A stretch of DNA of 64,000 nucleotides, from positions 139,026 through 203,025 of the forward strand of contig JAEWFW010000016.1 in the NCBI GenBank assembly GCA_023388635.1, read 5' to 3'. The DNA comes from Bacillota bacterium. GTDB taxonomy: Bacteria > Bacillota > Bacilli > Desulfuribacillales > Desulfuribacillaceae. The translations under genes were made by a program, and so were the position numbers. The notes beneath the pieces are model-generated. The model worked only from the letters and a program-made list of their open reading frames with translations, did not search any database and was not told the origin of the DNA. Below, one piece after another: positions 43,209 through 51,449 of the stretch; position 1 is the stretch's first letter, and each line of letters starts with the position of its first letter.

Positions 43209-44263
43209 TACACCTCCCGGTTACTGACTCCCGCTTGCTCAAATGTTGCCATATCCCGAATAATACTGACTGCCGCTTCGATTAACGGAATTGCCAAAAC
43301 CGCACCTGTTCCTTCGCCAAGGCGCAAGTCGAGATGTAACATCGGTTTCATGCCAATTATATCGAGCATGATTCGATGCCCCGGCTCCTGCGACAAATGC
43401 GAAGCGATCATATAATCGCGGCATTCCGGCTTTAATTGATACGCAATTAACGCCGCTGCCGTTGAAATAAAACCATCAATCACGATCGGAACTTTCTTCG
43501 CCGCCGCCCCAAGGATCACTCCTGTAAGACCGGCAATCTCCAGTCCACCTACTTTTTGCAACACTTCTAACGGTTGCTCTGGATCGGGCTGATTGCACGC
43601 AAGTGCCTTACGGATGATCTCACATTTCTGCTCAAGCTTGTGGTCGTCCAAACCCGTACCTCTACCCGTAATTACGGAAACATCCAATTCGCTGAAACAG
43701 GCGGCGATGGCGCTGCTAGGTGTCGTATTGCCAATTCCCATCTCGCCTGTCGCTAAAAGCGTAGCACCTGTGGCAATTTGTTCATTTGCCAAACTAATCC
43801 CTGCTTCAATGGCGGCAATCGTTTCTTCATGAGTCATAGCCGCTTCCACTGCCATGTTGCGTGTCCCTTTACGTACTTTGTGTTGCCGCACACCTGGCAA
43901 TACAATATCGGAGGCAATCCCGATATCGGCAATCACAACCTCCGCCTGCATTTGCTTTGCCAACACATTGATGGCAGCGCCATGATTGACGAAATTAACC
44001 ACCATTTGTTCCGTGACTTCTTGCGGGAACGCACTGACACCCTCGGCGACAACGCCGTGGTCCCCTGCCATAACTATGACGGCTTTTTTCCCTATTTGCG
44101 GAATCGTGCACTCCTGTATGCACGCCAGCTGAACGGCAATATCCTCTAGGATTCCCATACTGCCCGGAGGCTTTGTCAACTGATCCAGTCTTTCCTGCGC
44201 ACGCTGCGCATAGATGCGCTCCGTTTTATGTATCAGATCTAGTGTCTGTCGATATAATTCCAT
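43208..44263 (-). CDS. cobT: Nicotinate-nucleotide:dimethylbenzimidazole phosphoribosyltransferase (CobT)
   Basis: 351 residues. LTKPPGSMGILEDIAVQLA, VIVMAGDHGVVAEGVSAFPQEVT, LLATGEMGIGNTTPSSAI and the catalytic Glu region DLRLGEGTGAVLA are all conserved CobT segments. It makes alpha-ribazole phosphate from a base and nicotinate mononucleotide. First gene of the operon, behind the riboswitch and terminator; its stop shares a base with the next start. No bzA or BluB gene for the lower-ligand base is in the window. Confidence 0.97.
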   Translation of the reverse strand: MELYRQTLDLIHKTERIYAQRAQERLDQLTKPPGSMGILEDIAVQLACIQECTIPQIGKKAVIVMAGDHGVVAEGVSAFPQEVTEQMVVNFVNHGAAINVLAKQMQAEVVIADIGIASDIVLPGVRQHKVRKGTRNMAVEAAMTHEETIAAIEAGISLANEQIATGATLLATGEMGIGNTTPSSAIAACFSELDVSVITGRGTGLDDHKLEQKCEIIRKALACNQPDPEQPLEVLQKVGGLEIAGLTGVILGAAAKKVPIVIDGFISTAAALIAYQLKPECRDYMIASHLSQEPGHRIMLDIIGMKPMLHLDLRLGEGTGAVLAIPLIEAAVSIIRDMATFEQAGVSNREV

Positions 44264-44345
44264 TTTTCTGCCTCCTATGCTAGATACCCAGAACCAAAAG
44301 TATTCATTTTCTTAAATCTCTTACATCCCTTAAAACTTTTAAATT

Positions 44346-44375
44346 TAAAAAAAGTTTCTACCAACAGGTAGAAAC
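44346..44375 (-). terminator. Riboswitch-controlled intrinsic terminator upstream of cobT
   Basis: Perfect nine-base stem GTTTCTACC (44354-44362) with GGTAGAAAC (44367-44375), tetraloop, then seven U on the minus strand. It lies between the riboswitch and the cobT start, so termination in response to cobalamin is the likely mechanism. Confidence 0.9.
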
Positions 44376-44448
44376 TAAATTCGTATCGCAATACAAATTA
44401 TCGTCCTGACCATGCCTTTCCGCGAAGGATTGCCAAACGTGCAAAGCA

Positions 44449-44618
44449 ATAGGCAGGTTTCCTGACTCCCGGATCGCTCTCCTCACATCCCTTCCCGAGT
44501 TTTTAAAAATTGTATAAATTCCTCGGTGGCATGACGTGATTTGTAGCCGGTTACAGTGGCGGGACCGCTCAGGACTCACACCTGATTCCCTTTTACCCCA
44601 TTGACGGGCACCTATTTA
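44449..44618 (-). ncRNA. Cobalamin (B12) riboswitch
   Basis: On the minus strand in order: GGTGCC (44607-44612), AAAAGGGAATCAGGTG, the GAGTCC / CCGCCACTGTAA core, GCCACCG, GGAAGG, and finally GGGAGTCAGGAAACCTGCC, the 3' closing element. These are the conserved B12-box segments in the correct order. It is followed by about 70 bases and an intrinsic terminator, and precedes the whole cobalamin operon. Confidence 0.95.
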
Positions 44619-44640
44619 CACTAAATATCGATTATTCTTT

Positions 44641-44669
44641 ATTATATCGGTTGAATCTCTATAATGCAA
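44641..44669 (-). promoter_or_regulatory. Promoter of the cobalamin operon
   Basis: Minus strand TTGCAT (44664-44669), 17-base spacer, TATAAT (44641-44646). Start of transcription near 44634, about 20 bases before the riboswitch. Confidence 0.8.
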
Positions 44670-44720
44670 AACGAAATTCTACGCCATTCTATGGACATAT
44701 AATGGGAGTTTGATAAAATA

Positions 44721-44753
44721 GATATGAGGCTTCTACATTGGGAGCCTTATATC
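44721..44753 (+). promoter_or_regulatory. Leader hairpin upstream of the Gre-like gene
   Basis: GATATGAGGCT (44721-44731) pairs with AGCCTTATATC (44743-44753): 11 pairs with one G-U, followed by TTTATAG. Preceded by TATAAT near 44697. It resembles a weak terminator in the mRNA leader. Confidence 0.6.
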
Positions 44754-44780
44754 TTTATAGCAAAGAAAGGGATGGGAAAT

Positions 44781-44858
44781 ATGAATTGTTACAAGCCCAA
44801 ACATATCAAGCAATTCTGTAAACGACATATTGGAGGTGATATCTACTATGAACCTTAA
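44781..44858 (+). CDS. Possible 25-residue leader peptide overlapping the Gre-like gene
   Basis: ATG at 44781 preceded by AAAGGGATGGGAAAT. The peptide is MNCYKPKHIKQFCKRHIGG followed by DIYYEP, with two Cys and many Lys/His. It overlaps the next start codon (44848) by 11 bases, and the next gene's GGAGGTGAT lies inside it. It may be a coupling or attenuation peptide; it could also be chance. Confidence 0.4.
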   Translation: MNCYKPKHIKQFCKRHIGGDIYYEP

Positions 44859-45279
44859 AGGATCCACACAAAATTTTCGTGAGTATGTCATTCGCCAACT
44901 GATCATTCTAGGCGATGAGAAAAGTCATTTTCTCGACAACCACACTCCAAATCAAGGGCACGAACGCAATCAATTAGATAGATTGCTCACAACATATATT
45001 GATGCTGTAGAAACATTATTAACACAACCGGATGATCGGCTGTCGTCCGTCGTTCTCATAGGGTGCCATATATCGATAACTTATATAGAGGATAATGACA
45101 GTGAACAATTCACGATTGTCTATCCGGACGAATCTGATCCTAGCAATGCTCGTATATCTTTTATTTCACCTTTAGCCAGTCAGTTATTACTGAAAACACA
45201 GGGCGCGATTGTCACAATCAAAACTCCTGCCGGTGAATATCTAGTGCGCATCGATTCGATTTCTCCCCTATCGGAGTAA
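44848..45279 (+). CDS. GreA/GreB C-terminal domain protein (Rnk-like)
   Basis: 143 residues from ATG 44848, with GGAGGTGA 8 bases upstream. The last 70 residues carry the FKBP-like Gre C-terminal pattern: FTIVYPDESDPSNARISFIS, SPLASQLLLKTQGAIVTIKT (in blocks) and PAGEYLVRI. The N-terminal 60 residues are helical but lack the acidic-tip coiled coil of true GreA. Such proteins bind RNA polymerase near its secondary channel without inducing cleavage. Separate unit, transcribed away from the cob operon; the leader has a hairpin and a possible leader peptide. Confidence 0.78.
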   Translation: MNLKGSTQNFREYVIRQLIILGDEKSHFLDNHTPNQGHERNQLDRLLTTYIDAVETLLTQPDDRLSSVVLIGCHISITYIEDNDSEQFTIVYPDESDPSNARISFISPLASQLLLKTQGAIVTIKTPAGEYLVRIDSISPLSE

Positions 45280-45289
45280 ATATCATAGA

Positions 45290-45326
45290 TTATAAAAACG
45301 GCATAGCAGAAAGCTACGCCGTTTCG
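45290..45326. terminator. Bidirectional terminator between the Gre-like and NifX-like genes
   Basis: AAACGGCATAGC (45296-45307) pairs with GCTACGCCGTTT (45313-45324), one mismatch, with T-rich flanks on both strands. Confidence 0.88.
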
Positions 45327-45337
45327 TTTCACTAGCA

Positions 45338-45751
45338 TTAATCTTGATTGCCGCAATTATGTCCATGGTCGTCGTGATGGTTGCCACAATTATGTCCATC
45401 ACCATGGTGGTGCTCACCGTGGTGATTGCACACGACATTCGGGTTATATTTCAGGCTATCACTCAGTAAGTCAGCTACAGCCTGGTCCGCGTCACCACTG
45501 ACACCACCATACAGCTCAATACCTGCTTCGGCAAGAGCGCGTTTTGCTCCATTGCCAATGCCGCCACAGATCAGCGTGTTGATACCACCCTCTTTCAAAA
45601 TGCCAGCCAACGCGCCGTGACCGTTACCATTTGTGTCAACGACGGAAGTCATCTGAATCTTGCCGTTCTCTATATCATAGACCTTAAATTGTTCTGTATG
45701 CCCAAAGTGCTGAAACACATTTCCGTCTTTATATGTCACTGCAATCTTCAT
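45338..45751 (-). CDS. NifX/NafY-family (dinitrogenase cofactor-like) protein with His-rich tail
   Basis: 137 residues. Domain (1-105) opens MKIAVTYKDGNVFQHFGHTEQFKVYDIE and contains GNGHGALAGIL and ICGGIGNGAKRALAEAGIELYGG, the pattern of the MTH1175/NifX-like family. The C-terminal 28 residues are His/Cys/Asp-rich (HHGEHHHGDGHNCGNHHD, then HGHNCGN again), a metal-binding tail. Without nif genes nearby, the role is more likely metal or Fe-S cluster handling. It overlaps the Mrp ATPase gene by 4 bases. Confidence 0.88.
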   Translation of the reverse strand: MKIAVTYKDGNVFQHFGHTEQFKVYDIENGKIQMTSVVDTNGNGHGALAGILKEGGINTLICGGIGNGAKRALAEAGIELYGGVSGDADQAVADLLSDSLKYNPNVVCNHHGEHHHGDGHNCGNHHDDHGHNCGNQD

Positions 45752-46608
45752 TTTTTCGCCTCCATTTTCTCAATGATCCCGGTTAACTCGTTCAAACCAT
45801 CACCTTCAAACATCTCTATGGTTCCTGCATCGGTAGCGGCTGCCAATTGCGGATTGATGGGCAGTTTACACACAACATCAATACCATGTTTCTCGGCGAT
45901 CTCTTCCACATGACTCTCACCAAAAATAGTATGTTCACCCTCGCAATCAGGGCATTTGAAATAACTCAAATTTTCTACAAGAGCAAGTACGGGGATATCC
46001 ATCCTAGCTGCCATGTTCACGGCTTTTTCGACGATCATTCCAACTAATTTCTGCGGTAACGTGACAATCACGATTCCATCGAGTGGAATCGTCTGAAAAA
46101 CTGTCAGCGGTACGTCCCCTGTTCCGGGTGGAAGGTCGACAAACATATAGTCAATATCTCCCCAAACCACATCCGTCCAGAACTGTTTAACTGTTCCGGC
46201 AATAATCGGACCACGCGAAATTACCGGATCAGTGTCGTTTTCCAATAACAGATTGGTGGACATAATGGAAATGCCCGTTTTGCTTTTTGCCGGGAGCATG
46301 CCGAATTCATTGCCTCTTACTCTTTCTTTAACGCCAAAAGCACGAGGAACCGAAGGTCCCGTCACATCCGCATCCAAAATAGCTGTTTGATATCCAGCCC
46401 TTTGCATCGAAACCGCCAGCAACGAAGTAACTAATGTCTTTCCTACGCCGCCCTTACCGCTTACTACACCAATGACCTTACCTATGTTAGAAAACTTATT
46501 TGGCGATTCCAAAAAACTATTCGTTTTTTTGTCCGTGCAACTTTCCACTTCGCAACCGGAGCAACCTTGTTCACATTGTTCACTCAATGTTGATCCCTTC
46601 CTTTTCAT
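45748..46608 (-). CDS. Mrp/NBP35-family Fe-S cluster carrier ATPase
   Basis: 286 residues from ATG 46608; a TTG six codons later (AAGGAAGGG upstream) is an alternative. N-terminal cysteines CEQGCSGCEVESC (12-24), Walker A variant GKGGVGKT (51-58), VDLPPGTGD (157-165), and CPDC (219-222) for the bridging cluster. Family members assemble or transfer [4Fe-4S] clusters. Follows the UPF0251 gene after 4 bases and precedes the NifX-like gene, a trio seen widely in anaerobes. Confidence 0.9.
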   Translation of the reverse strand: MKRKGSTLSEQCEQGCSGCEVESCTDKKTNSFLESPNKFSNIGKVIGVVSGKGGVGKTLVTSLLAVSMQRAGYQTAILDADVTGPSVPRAFGVKERVRGNEFGMLPAKSKTGISIMSTNLLLENDTDPVISRGPIIAGTVKQFWTDVVWGDIDYMFVDLPPGTGDVPLTVFQTIPLDGIVIVTLPQKLVGMIVEKAVNMAARMDIPVLALVENLSYFKCPDCEGEHTIFGESHVEEIAEKHGIDVVCKLPINPQLAAATDAGTIEMFEGDGLNELTGIIEKMEAKK

Positions 46609-46612
46609 TTTA

Positions 46613-46945
46613 TTAATTTCTCCGTCTACAGCAACCGTTGCCACAGGATGGATTGTGGTGCTCACAAAACCGTACGTCCCCGCCGCCAATTTTCAGAGAG
46701 CGTCCCCGGACGATGCATTGTGCTAACTTTTCCCTGGCACTGGCATAAATAGCTTGCACCGTGGTGCGGGCAACTTCCATTTGTTCCGAGCATTGTTCTT
46801 GTGTCAGTCCTTCTAAATCAATCAGGCGTATGACCTCGTATTCATCCAAGGTCATCGTGATTACTTGCCCATCCCCTTCGCACGGCTTGAAACTTGTACA
46901 CCGGGGGCGTGAGCATACACGCCGATGTTTTCGTGGTCTTGGCAC
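46613..46945 (-). CDS. UPF0251 (DUF134) DNA-binding protein
   Basis: 110 residues from GTG 46945, with GAGGTG 5 bases upstream, giving MPRPRKHRRVC, the family N-terminus. A sigma-factor-like helix-turn-helix is clear: TMTLDEYEVIRLIDLEGLTQEQCSEQMEVARTTVQAIYASAREK, described in parts. A Cys-rich ending (CEHHNPSCGNGCC) may hold metal. It likely regulates its own operon with the Mrp and NifX-like genes; two palindromes flank its promoter. Confidence 0.9.
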   Translation of the reverse strand: MPRPRKHRRVCSRPRCTSFKPCEGDGQVITMTLDEYEVIRLIDLEGLTQEQCSEQMEVARTTVQAIYASAREKLAQCIVRGRSLKIGGGDVRFCEHHNPSCGNGCCRRRN

Positions 46946-46976
46946 CGCTTCACCTCGCTTCACTATACCGAGTTAT

Positions 46977-47022
46977 TAACATATGTCAAAAATTATTATA
47001 TGCCTTTTCTGACATTTGTCAA
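46977..47022 (-). promoter_or_regulatory. Promoter of the UPF0251 operon with two palindromic operators
   Basis: Minus-strand TTGACA (47017-47022), 16-base spacer, TATAAT (46995-47000). A perfect 12-base palindrome TGACATTTGTCA-type (47010-47021) overlaps the -35, and a near-identical TAACATATGTCA (46977-46988) covers the predicted start. Centres are 33 bases apart, three helical turns. Confidence 0.78.
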
Positions 47023-47107
47023 TAACAAAAATAAACGAACTAAAATTGAATTGGCTATTCTACAGTAGGAAATTTCATAGTTTTATAAGTGGATATCTTC
47101 TGAACTA

Positions 47108-47162
47108 TAAAAAACACTAGCGTTACATAAAGATGGACGAAATCCATTATGCGACGCTAGTG
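47108..47162 (-). terminator. Terminator of the sensor-regulator-chaperone-ferredoxin operon
   Basis: CACTAGCG (47115-47122) pairs with CGCTAGTG (47155-47162), with an inner GATGGA/TCCAT stem; six T follow on the minus strand. Confidence 0.85.
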
Positions 47163-47187
47163 CTTTTTATACTTTTCTTTATTTTTC

Positions 47188-48345
47188 TTATATCTTCCTA
47201 TACCTTTCTTTCGCTTGGCACATCGCACATTGCACACTACTCTCCGAAGCGACAAACTCTTTCCTACAATCGGCGCACACATTCGTATGTTCCTTGGCAA
47301 TGCTGATTTTCCCCATTATCAGGGATTCCAGCGGTACGGATTGTAACTGTATACTTTTGTGGTAACAGACATCGACACACATGTTACAAGCATAACACCG
47401 GTCGGTGTTTAAAAGGATTTCGCTTCCTTCACGATATTCCAACGCACCTGTCGGACAAAGCGTTGTACATGCTTTACAGAAATAACATATCCCCTCTATG
47501 CGCGGTTGCTGCAAGAGACGAACTTCGTTTGCCGATGTTTGCACTTTCTCATATACGTATTTTTTCAGAATCTCAATGCGGTCAAGGGACAGATCGTCAC
47601 TTGCTCTGCTTTGCGGAGTGATGCTAGGCTTTGTATCACCGCTCTCACTATCATCGCCGCCTGTAAAGTTTTTCAAAACTGCCTGTGGCACACTTTTAAA
47701 TCCGCCGAAAAACGAACCGATGAACGCCCGTTTCTGCATATCGATCTCTTGTGGCTCTCTACTGACTTGCATCTTTTCTTGCCGCTTTACCTGTTTATCC
47801 GCACGTATGATATTATTTGCCGATAAAGAAGCCTGTTCAACTAATTGATCGACTTGCCGCATGCGGCTGTTATATACATCCAATCCGGTATGGACATCGC
47901 AATGACGGCACTGTTCTTCCGTGTATACCATGTGAACAGGGAACGGATATAGACGCATGACTAATAACAGTTCCGGCATCAGCGCACCGATACACGGAAT
48001 CGTAATACATTTTTCATCAACAGATGAATTGCGTCGACAACTGATGTTGACTACGCCATCATTTTTATATATCCGCTCTATCTTATCCAATAACACTATA
48101 ATATTCGGTTCTTTTAAAGACAGCGCTTCTGTAGGGCATACCGATGCACAAAGACCGCATTCTAGGCAATTGTCTGATAGAATGACCTTATCCTTTGTAA
48201 ACTTAATTCTTTTCTGTGGACAGATGTCTTGGCATTGGCTGCATTTGCTCAAAGGCGAGCGTATTTTTGCGCATTGCTGACTTCTTACATCGACGGAAGC
48301 CATTTTATCGACAATAAAATTTGCCATTTTCTCAAAATTGATCAT
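47188..48345 (-). CDS. Multi-[4Fe-4S] ferredoxin-like protein
   Basis: 385 residues. Two ferredoxin-type cluster regions near the N-terminus (CSQCQDICP and CLECGLCASVCP) and two near the C-terminus (CYFCKACTTLCP and CYACNMCVDVC), separated by a 190-residue middle with a CRHC motif and a polar linker. The last 35 residues have CADC and CAMC, a zinc-ribbon-like pair. No signal peptide, so cytoplasmic. Resembles accessory ferredoxins linked to molybdoenzyme operons. Co-operonic with the TorD chaperone and two-component genes; probably an electron carrier or cofactor-insertion partner for the Dms-like enzymes. Confidence 0.82.
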   Translation of the reverse strand: MINFEKMANFIVDKMASVDVRSQQCAKIRSPLSKCSQCQDICPQKRIKFTKDKVILSDNCLECGLCASVCPTEALSLKEPNIIVLLDKIERIYKNDGVVNISCRRNSSVDEKCITIPCIGALMPELLLVMRLYPFPVHMVYTEEQCRHCDVHTGLDVYNSRMRQVDQLVEQASLSANNIIRADKQVKRQEKMQVSREPQEIDMQKRAFIGSFFGGFKSVPQAVLKNFTGGDDSESGDTKPSITPQSRASDDLSLDRIEILKKYVYEKVQTSANEVRLLQQPRIEGICYFCKACTTLCPTGALEYREGSEILLNTDRCYACNMCVDVCYHKSIQLQSVPLESLIMGKISIAKEHTNVCADCRKEFVASESSVQCAMCQAKERYRKI

Positions 48346-48370
48346 CTGCGTGTCCCCTCGTCACCCACAT

Positions 48371-49060
48371 TTATATCGACGATATGATCTCTTCGATAAC
48401 TTCTGCATCTAAATGAATCATTTTAGACAATAATGCCGACATATGCGGGTAAAATTCTGTTCTATTACCATTCTGCATCAATTTTGCAAATTCATCAACC
48501 CATTGCAGCATATGTTTTTGAAGGAAATTTTGCTGATCTGTTAAAACCTTCTTTACCGTCTCTGTATTCCCTTGCTCAAACTCCCGTTGTGCGAGCTCAG
48601 CCAAATGGTACATAAAGTCTAATTCCAAAGCGAGATGGTCATCGGCTTCATGGGGATAGTTTGCCGGCAAAAATTCATATTCCAGATACGCATGCCGCAC
48701 TTCTAACGTACTTTCTTGAAATAGCTTCCGCTCTTTGTTGCGGTACACAGACTCCCAAGGCGGTGCCGGCAACTTATGCGGTCCAATGAAATAATATGTG
48801 TATTCTGATTTTAATGCCTCCGTGATGTTCTCCGGTTCATTCTCTACCTTACTCTTTAACTTCTCTAATACGTCGTGATGACCGAATTTGCCTCCATCTT
48901 TGTCCTGGAACAAAAGATCACAGGATTCCAATGTGTGTTCATTTGTCACAATCTTCATCAATTCTAAATCCGGTTCATTGCCAAAAACCCTCTGAAATAA
49001 TTTATATAAATAACACCGATTTGCCAATAAAATTGCAATCGCATCTTTTTGCTCATTCAT
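48371..49060 (-). CDS. TorD/DmsD-family molybdoenzyme chaperone
   Basis: 229 residues from ATG 49060 (AGGTGG upstream). All-helical; the family segment KSEYTYYFIGPHKLPAPPWESVYRNKER (in blocks) and later PHEADDHLALELDFMYHLAE match TorD/DmsD. These chaperones bind the Tat signal of Mo-bis-MGD enzymes until the cofactor is inserted. It probably serves both DmsA-like proteins encoded upstream, as no other chaperone is in the window. Confidence 0.9.
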   Translation of the reverse strand: MNEQKDAIAILLANRCYLYKLFQRVFGNEPDLELMKIVTNEHTLESCDLLFQDKDGGKFGHHDVLEKLKSKVENEPENITEALKSEYTYYFIGPHKLPAPPWESVYRNKERKLFQESTLEVRHAYLEYEFLPANYPHEADDHLALELDFMYHLAELAQREFEQGNTETVKKVLTDQQNFLQKHMLQWVDEFAKLMQNGNRTEFYPHMSALLSKMIHLDAEVIEEIISSI

Positions 49061-49081
49061 TATACATACCACCTGTCGATT

Positions 49082-49780
49082 TTACTTTTCACCAAATTTA
49101 TAGCCAACGCTCCATACCGTTTGCAGATATTTGGGCTTGGACGGCTCATCCTCAATTTTTTCACGTATCTTCCTGATAAATACAGCAATACTCGTCGACT
49201 CTCCGACATAATCTTCTCCCCAAACATGGGTGATCAGTCGTTCACGCGAAAAAACTTCTCCCGGATGTGACGCCATATACGCCACAATTTTAAACTCCTT
49301 CGGAGTGAGATCTATAATTTTATCCCGCAATTTCACTTCAAAACGATCAAAGAAGATTTCCAGGTCACCAACTTTATAACTGTCCTTTTTCTCCGTTACA
49401 GGCATATAGTTCGACTCACGGGCTCGCCAACGTAATAGTGCTTCAATCCGCAGCGACAATTCCAAAGAACTAAACGGTTTTACCAGATAATCGTCGGCAC
49501 CGGCACGGAAACCTATACTCTTATCGACAATATCACCCTTTGCCGAAAGAATAATAATCGGAATTGTCTCTCCCTGTTTGCGCAATTTCGAGCATACATC
49601 AAACCCATTGAGTTTTGGCATCATCACATCCAATATGATCAAATCCGGTCGCTCTTTCTGGTAGACAGTCAGAGCCTCCGCTCCGTCAGACGCGTAACAA
49701 AACGAATGTCCGTCTTCAGTCACTATATGCTCAACTAATATGCGAATGCTCTCCTCATCATCAGCCAACATAATCTTCAT
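49082..49780 (-). CDS. OmpR-family response regulator
   Basis: 232 residues from ATG 49780 (GGCGGG upstream), overlapping the sensor gene by 20 bases; the longer frame before it runs through the sensor gene. Receiver domain with acidic pocket Asp7/Asp8, phospho-acceptor Asp51 (LIILDVMMPKLNGFD) and Lys in DDYLVKPFS; winged-helix domain with LTPKEFKIVAYMASHPGEVFSRERLI and TSIAVFIRKIREKIE, in blocks. It binds DNA as a dimer, usually at tandem 10-base repeats such as those upstream of both dmsA genes. Confidence 0.95.
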   Translation of the reverse strand: MKIMLADDEESIRILVEHIVTEDGHSFCYASDGAEALTVYQKERPDLIILDVMMPKLNGFDVCSKLRKQGETIPIIILSAKGDIVDKSIGFRAGADDYLVKPFSSLELSLRIEALLRWRARESNYMPVTEKKDSYKVGDLEIFFDRFEVKLRDKIIDLTPKEFKIVAYMASHPGEVFSRERLITHVWGEDYVGESTSIAVFIRKIREKIEDEPSKPKYLQTVWSVGYKFGEK

Positions 49781-51449
49781 CCAATATCCCGCCTTTCTGC
49801 TCCCGCACCGGAATTCCAACGGTGAACAAACTTCCTTTTCCCTGTTCACTTTCAACTGTAATCCAGCCGCCGTGCAGTTCAGCAAGTTCCTTTGCCAGAG
49901 CCAAGCCCAAACCACTGCCACTATACTTTCTGTAAATTGATGTATCCGTTTGCACAAATTTATCAAAAATGAAAGGCTGGTCCTCCGCACGTATTCCAAT
50001 GCCGTTATCTTGAACCCTTATGAGGATTTGCTTCTGTTCTGTGTCATAGATAACCCAAACCTTTACTTCCCCGTCGTTTTCCGTAAACTTTATTGCATTA
50101 CTCACGAGATTTTCTACTATCTGGCGCAATCGTTCACGGTCACCGCTGATTACAGGTACATCCCTGTGGACCAAAGTAAAGAAATTGATATTTTTCTTTT
50201 CTGCTAAAGGTCTAACGACCGCCTCGACGGCATTAATCACATCGACCAAGTCAATCTGTTCATAGACCAATTCTAATTTGCCCGCTTCTAAACGCGCCAT
50301 CTCCAAAATACTGTTAATCATACTTAGCAGCACTTGGCTATTTCCTTTGATTTCTTCAACCACACGCCGCTCTTTGTCTGATTTTACCGTGACATTCCTC
50401 TCTAAAACTTCGGCAAACGCTATGATCGATGTCAACGGTGTTCTGAGTTCATGACTGACAATCGCTAAAAAATCTGACTTGTACTGATTGTCTTCAATTA
50501 AGCGGTTATTCACTTGTTCCAACTGCATCCGCTGTTTATCTAAAATTTCATTTGCCTGCGCCAAGTCCTTTGTCCGCAACTCAATCTTATTTTCCAAATT
50601 GTTATATAAAGTCTGCAATTGTTTCGTCATTTCGCTAAAATAATCAGCCAAATCGCGGACTTCTCCGACAGCATCGAGACCTTCCAGCTTAATGTCCCAA
50701 TCTCCGGAAGCAATTTGATCAACTGAGTGAATCAAGCGACTTAACGGTTTCGTCACTAACTTAGTCATTGAGAAATAGATCAGCAAAATAAAAGAAAAAA
50801 TAATCAAAAAGAAAAAAGCAACTTCCTGTACGACGTTAGCCTGAATATTCTCTTGATACAAATCGATCGGCATGATAATACTGACTACCCCACCCAAGTC
50901 GCCAATCTTCCATCCCTCTTTTGGATACTCCAGTACATCAAGTTCACCGATCGGCTCCCCATGGCATTCGAGACAACTCTCATCGACAGCCAACGGAGCT
51001 ACATACCTGAAAACATCTTTACCTTCATAATTTGTAATATCGTAAAACTCCGTCTGATCTCTTTTTTCTAAAAAATATTCTAGTGCTTCACTTTCGAAAC
51101 TATCGGGAACATCAGCTTTATTTCTTGGATCAAAATTAGTATAGCGAATAGCGTACCCCGTCTTTTTGCCAAACAATTTTCCGATACTTTTTCCCACTAG
51201 TGAACAATGCAATTTTTTAAAATTGTATTCTCCATCAGCGTCATAATTGATAGTATCCTGATTAATAGCCATGAAGTCCCATACAGCTTCCAGTTGCTGA
51301 GATAACACATAGGCCTTTTCTCGCATTTCTCTTTCTGCCTGTTTCTGCTGTGTATAACTGCTCCATATTATATTAGAGACTAGAAAAACTGCCATCAGCC
51401 CAGCCAGCATAATAATAAATCGGGTTCTTAAGCATAATTTATCCACCAT
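49761..51449 (-). CDS. Sensor histidine kinase with extracytoplasmic c-type haem (DUF3365-like) domain
   Basis: 562 residues. Membrane helix 9-31, extracytoplasmic domain about 32-207, membrane helix 208-228, HAMP about 229-282, coiled coil, kinase core with phospho-acceptor His333 (IVSHELRTPLTS), NAIKFTEND, DNGIGI and GSGLGLAL. The sensing domain resembles DUF3365/Tll0287 and contains CLECH at 159-163 (DESCLECHGEP), a haem-c attachment site. It therefore probably senses redox state or a haem ligand outside the cell. Start is ATG 51449 or the next codon GTG. First gene of its operon. Confidence 0.94.
   Translation of the reverse strand: MVDKLCLRTRFIIMLAGLMAVFLVSNIIWSSYTQQKQAEREMREKAYVLSQQLEAVWDFMAINQDTINYDADGEYNFKKLHCSLVGKSIGKLFGKKTGYAIRYTNFDPRNKADVPDSFESEALEYFLEKRDQTEFYDITNYEGKDVFRYVAPLAVDESCLECHGEPIGELDVLEYPKEGWKIGDLGGVVSIIMPIDLYQENIQANVVQEVAFFFLIIFSFILLIYFSMTKLVTKPLSRLIHSVDQIASGDWDIKLEGLDAVGEVRDLADYFSEMTKQLQTLYNNLENKIELRTKDLAQANEILDKQRMQLEQVNNRLIEDNQYKSDFLAIVSHELRTPLTSIIAFAEVLERNVTVKSDKERRVVEEIKGNSQVLLSMINSILEMARLEAGKLELVYEQIDLVDVINAVEAVVRPLAEKKNINFFTLVHRDVPVISGDRERLRQIVENLVSNAIKFTENDGEVKVWVIYDTEQKQILIRVQDNGIGIRAEDQPFIFDKFVQTDTSIYRKYSGSGLGLALAKELAELHGGWITVESEQGKGSLFTVGIPVREQKGGILDEDYVG

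Noticed and set aside
44358..44579. A 73-codon reading frame on the minus strand upstream of cobT
   Set aside because: It lies on the cobalamin riboswitch and its terminator; conserved RNA elements explain the sequence and no protein family is recognisable.
46962..46989. A second promoter (TTGACA-N16-TATAGT) close to the UPF0251 start
   Set aside because: It would start transcription within about ten bases of the start codon, removing the ribosome-binding site; the TTGACA is better explained as part of the second operator.
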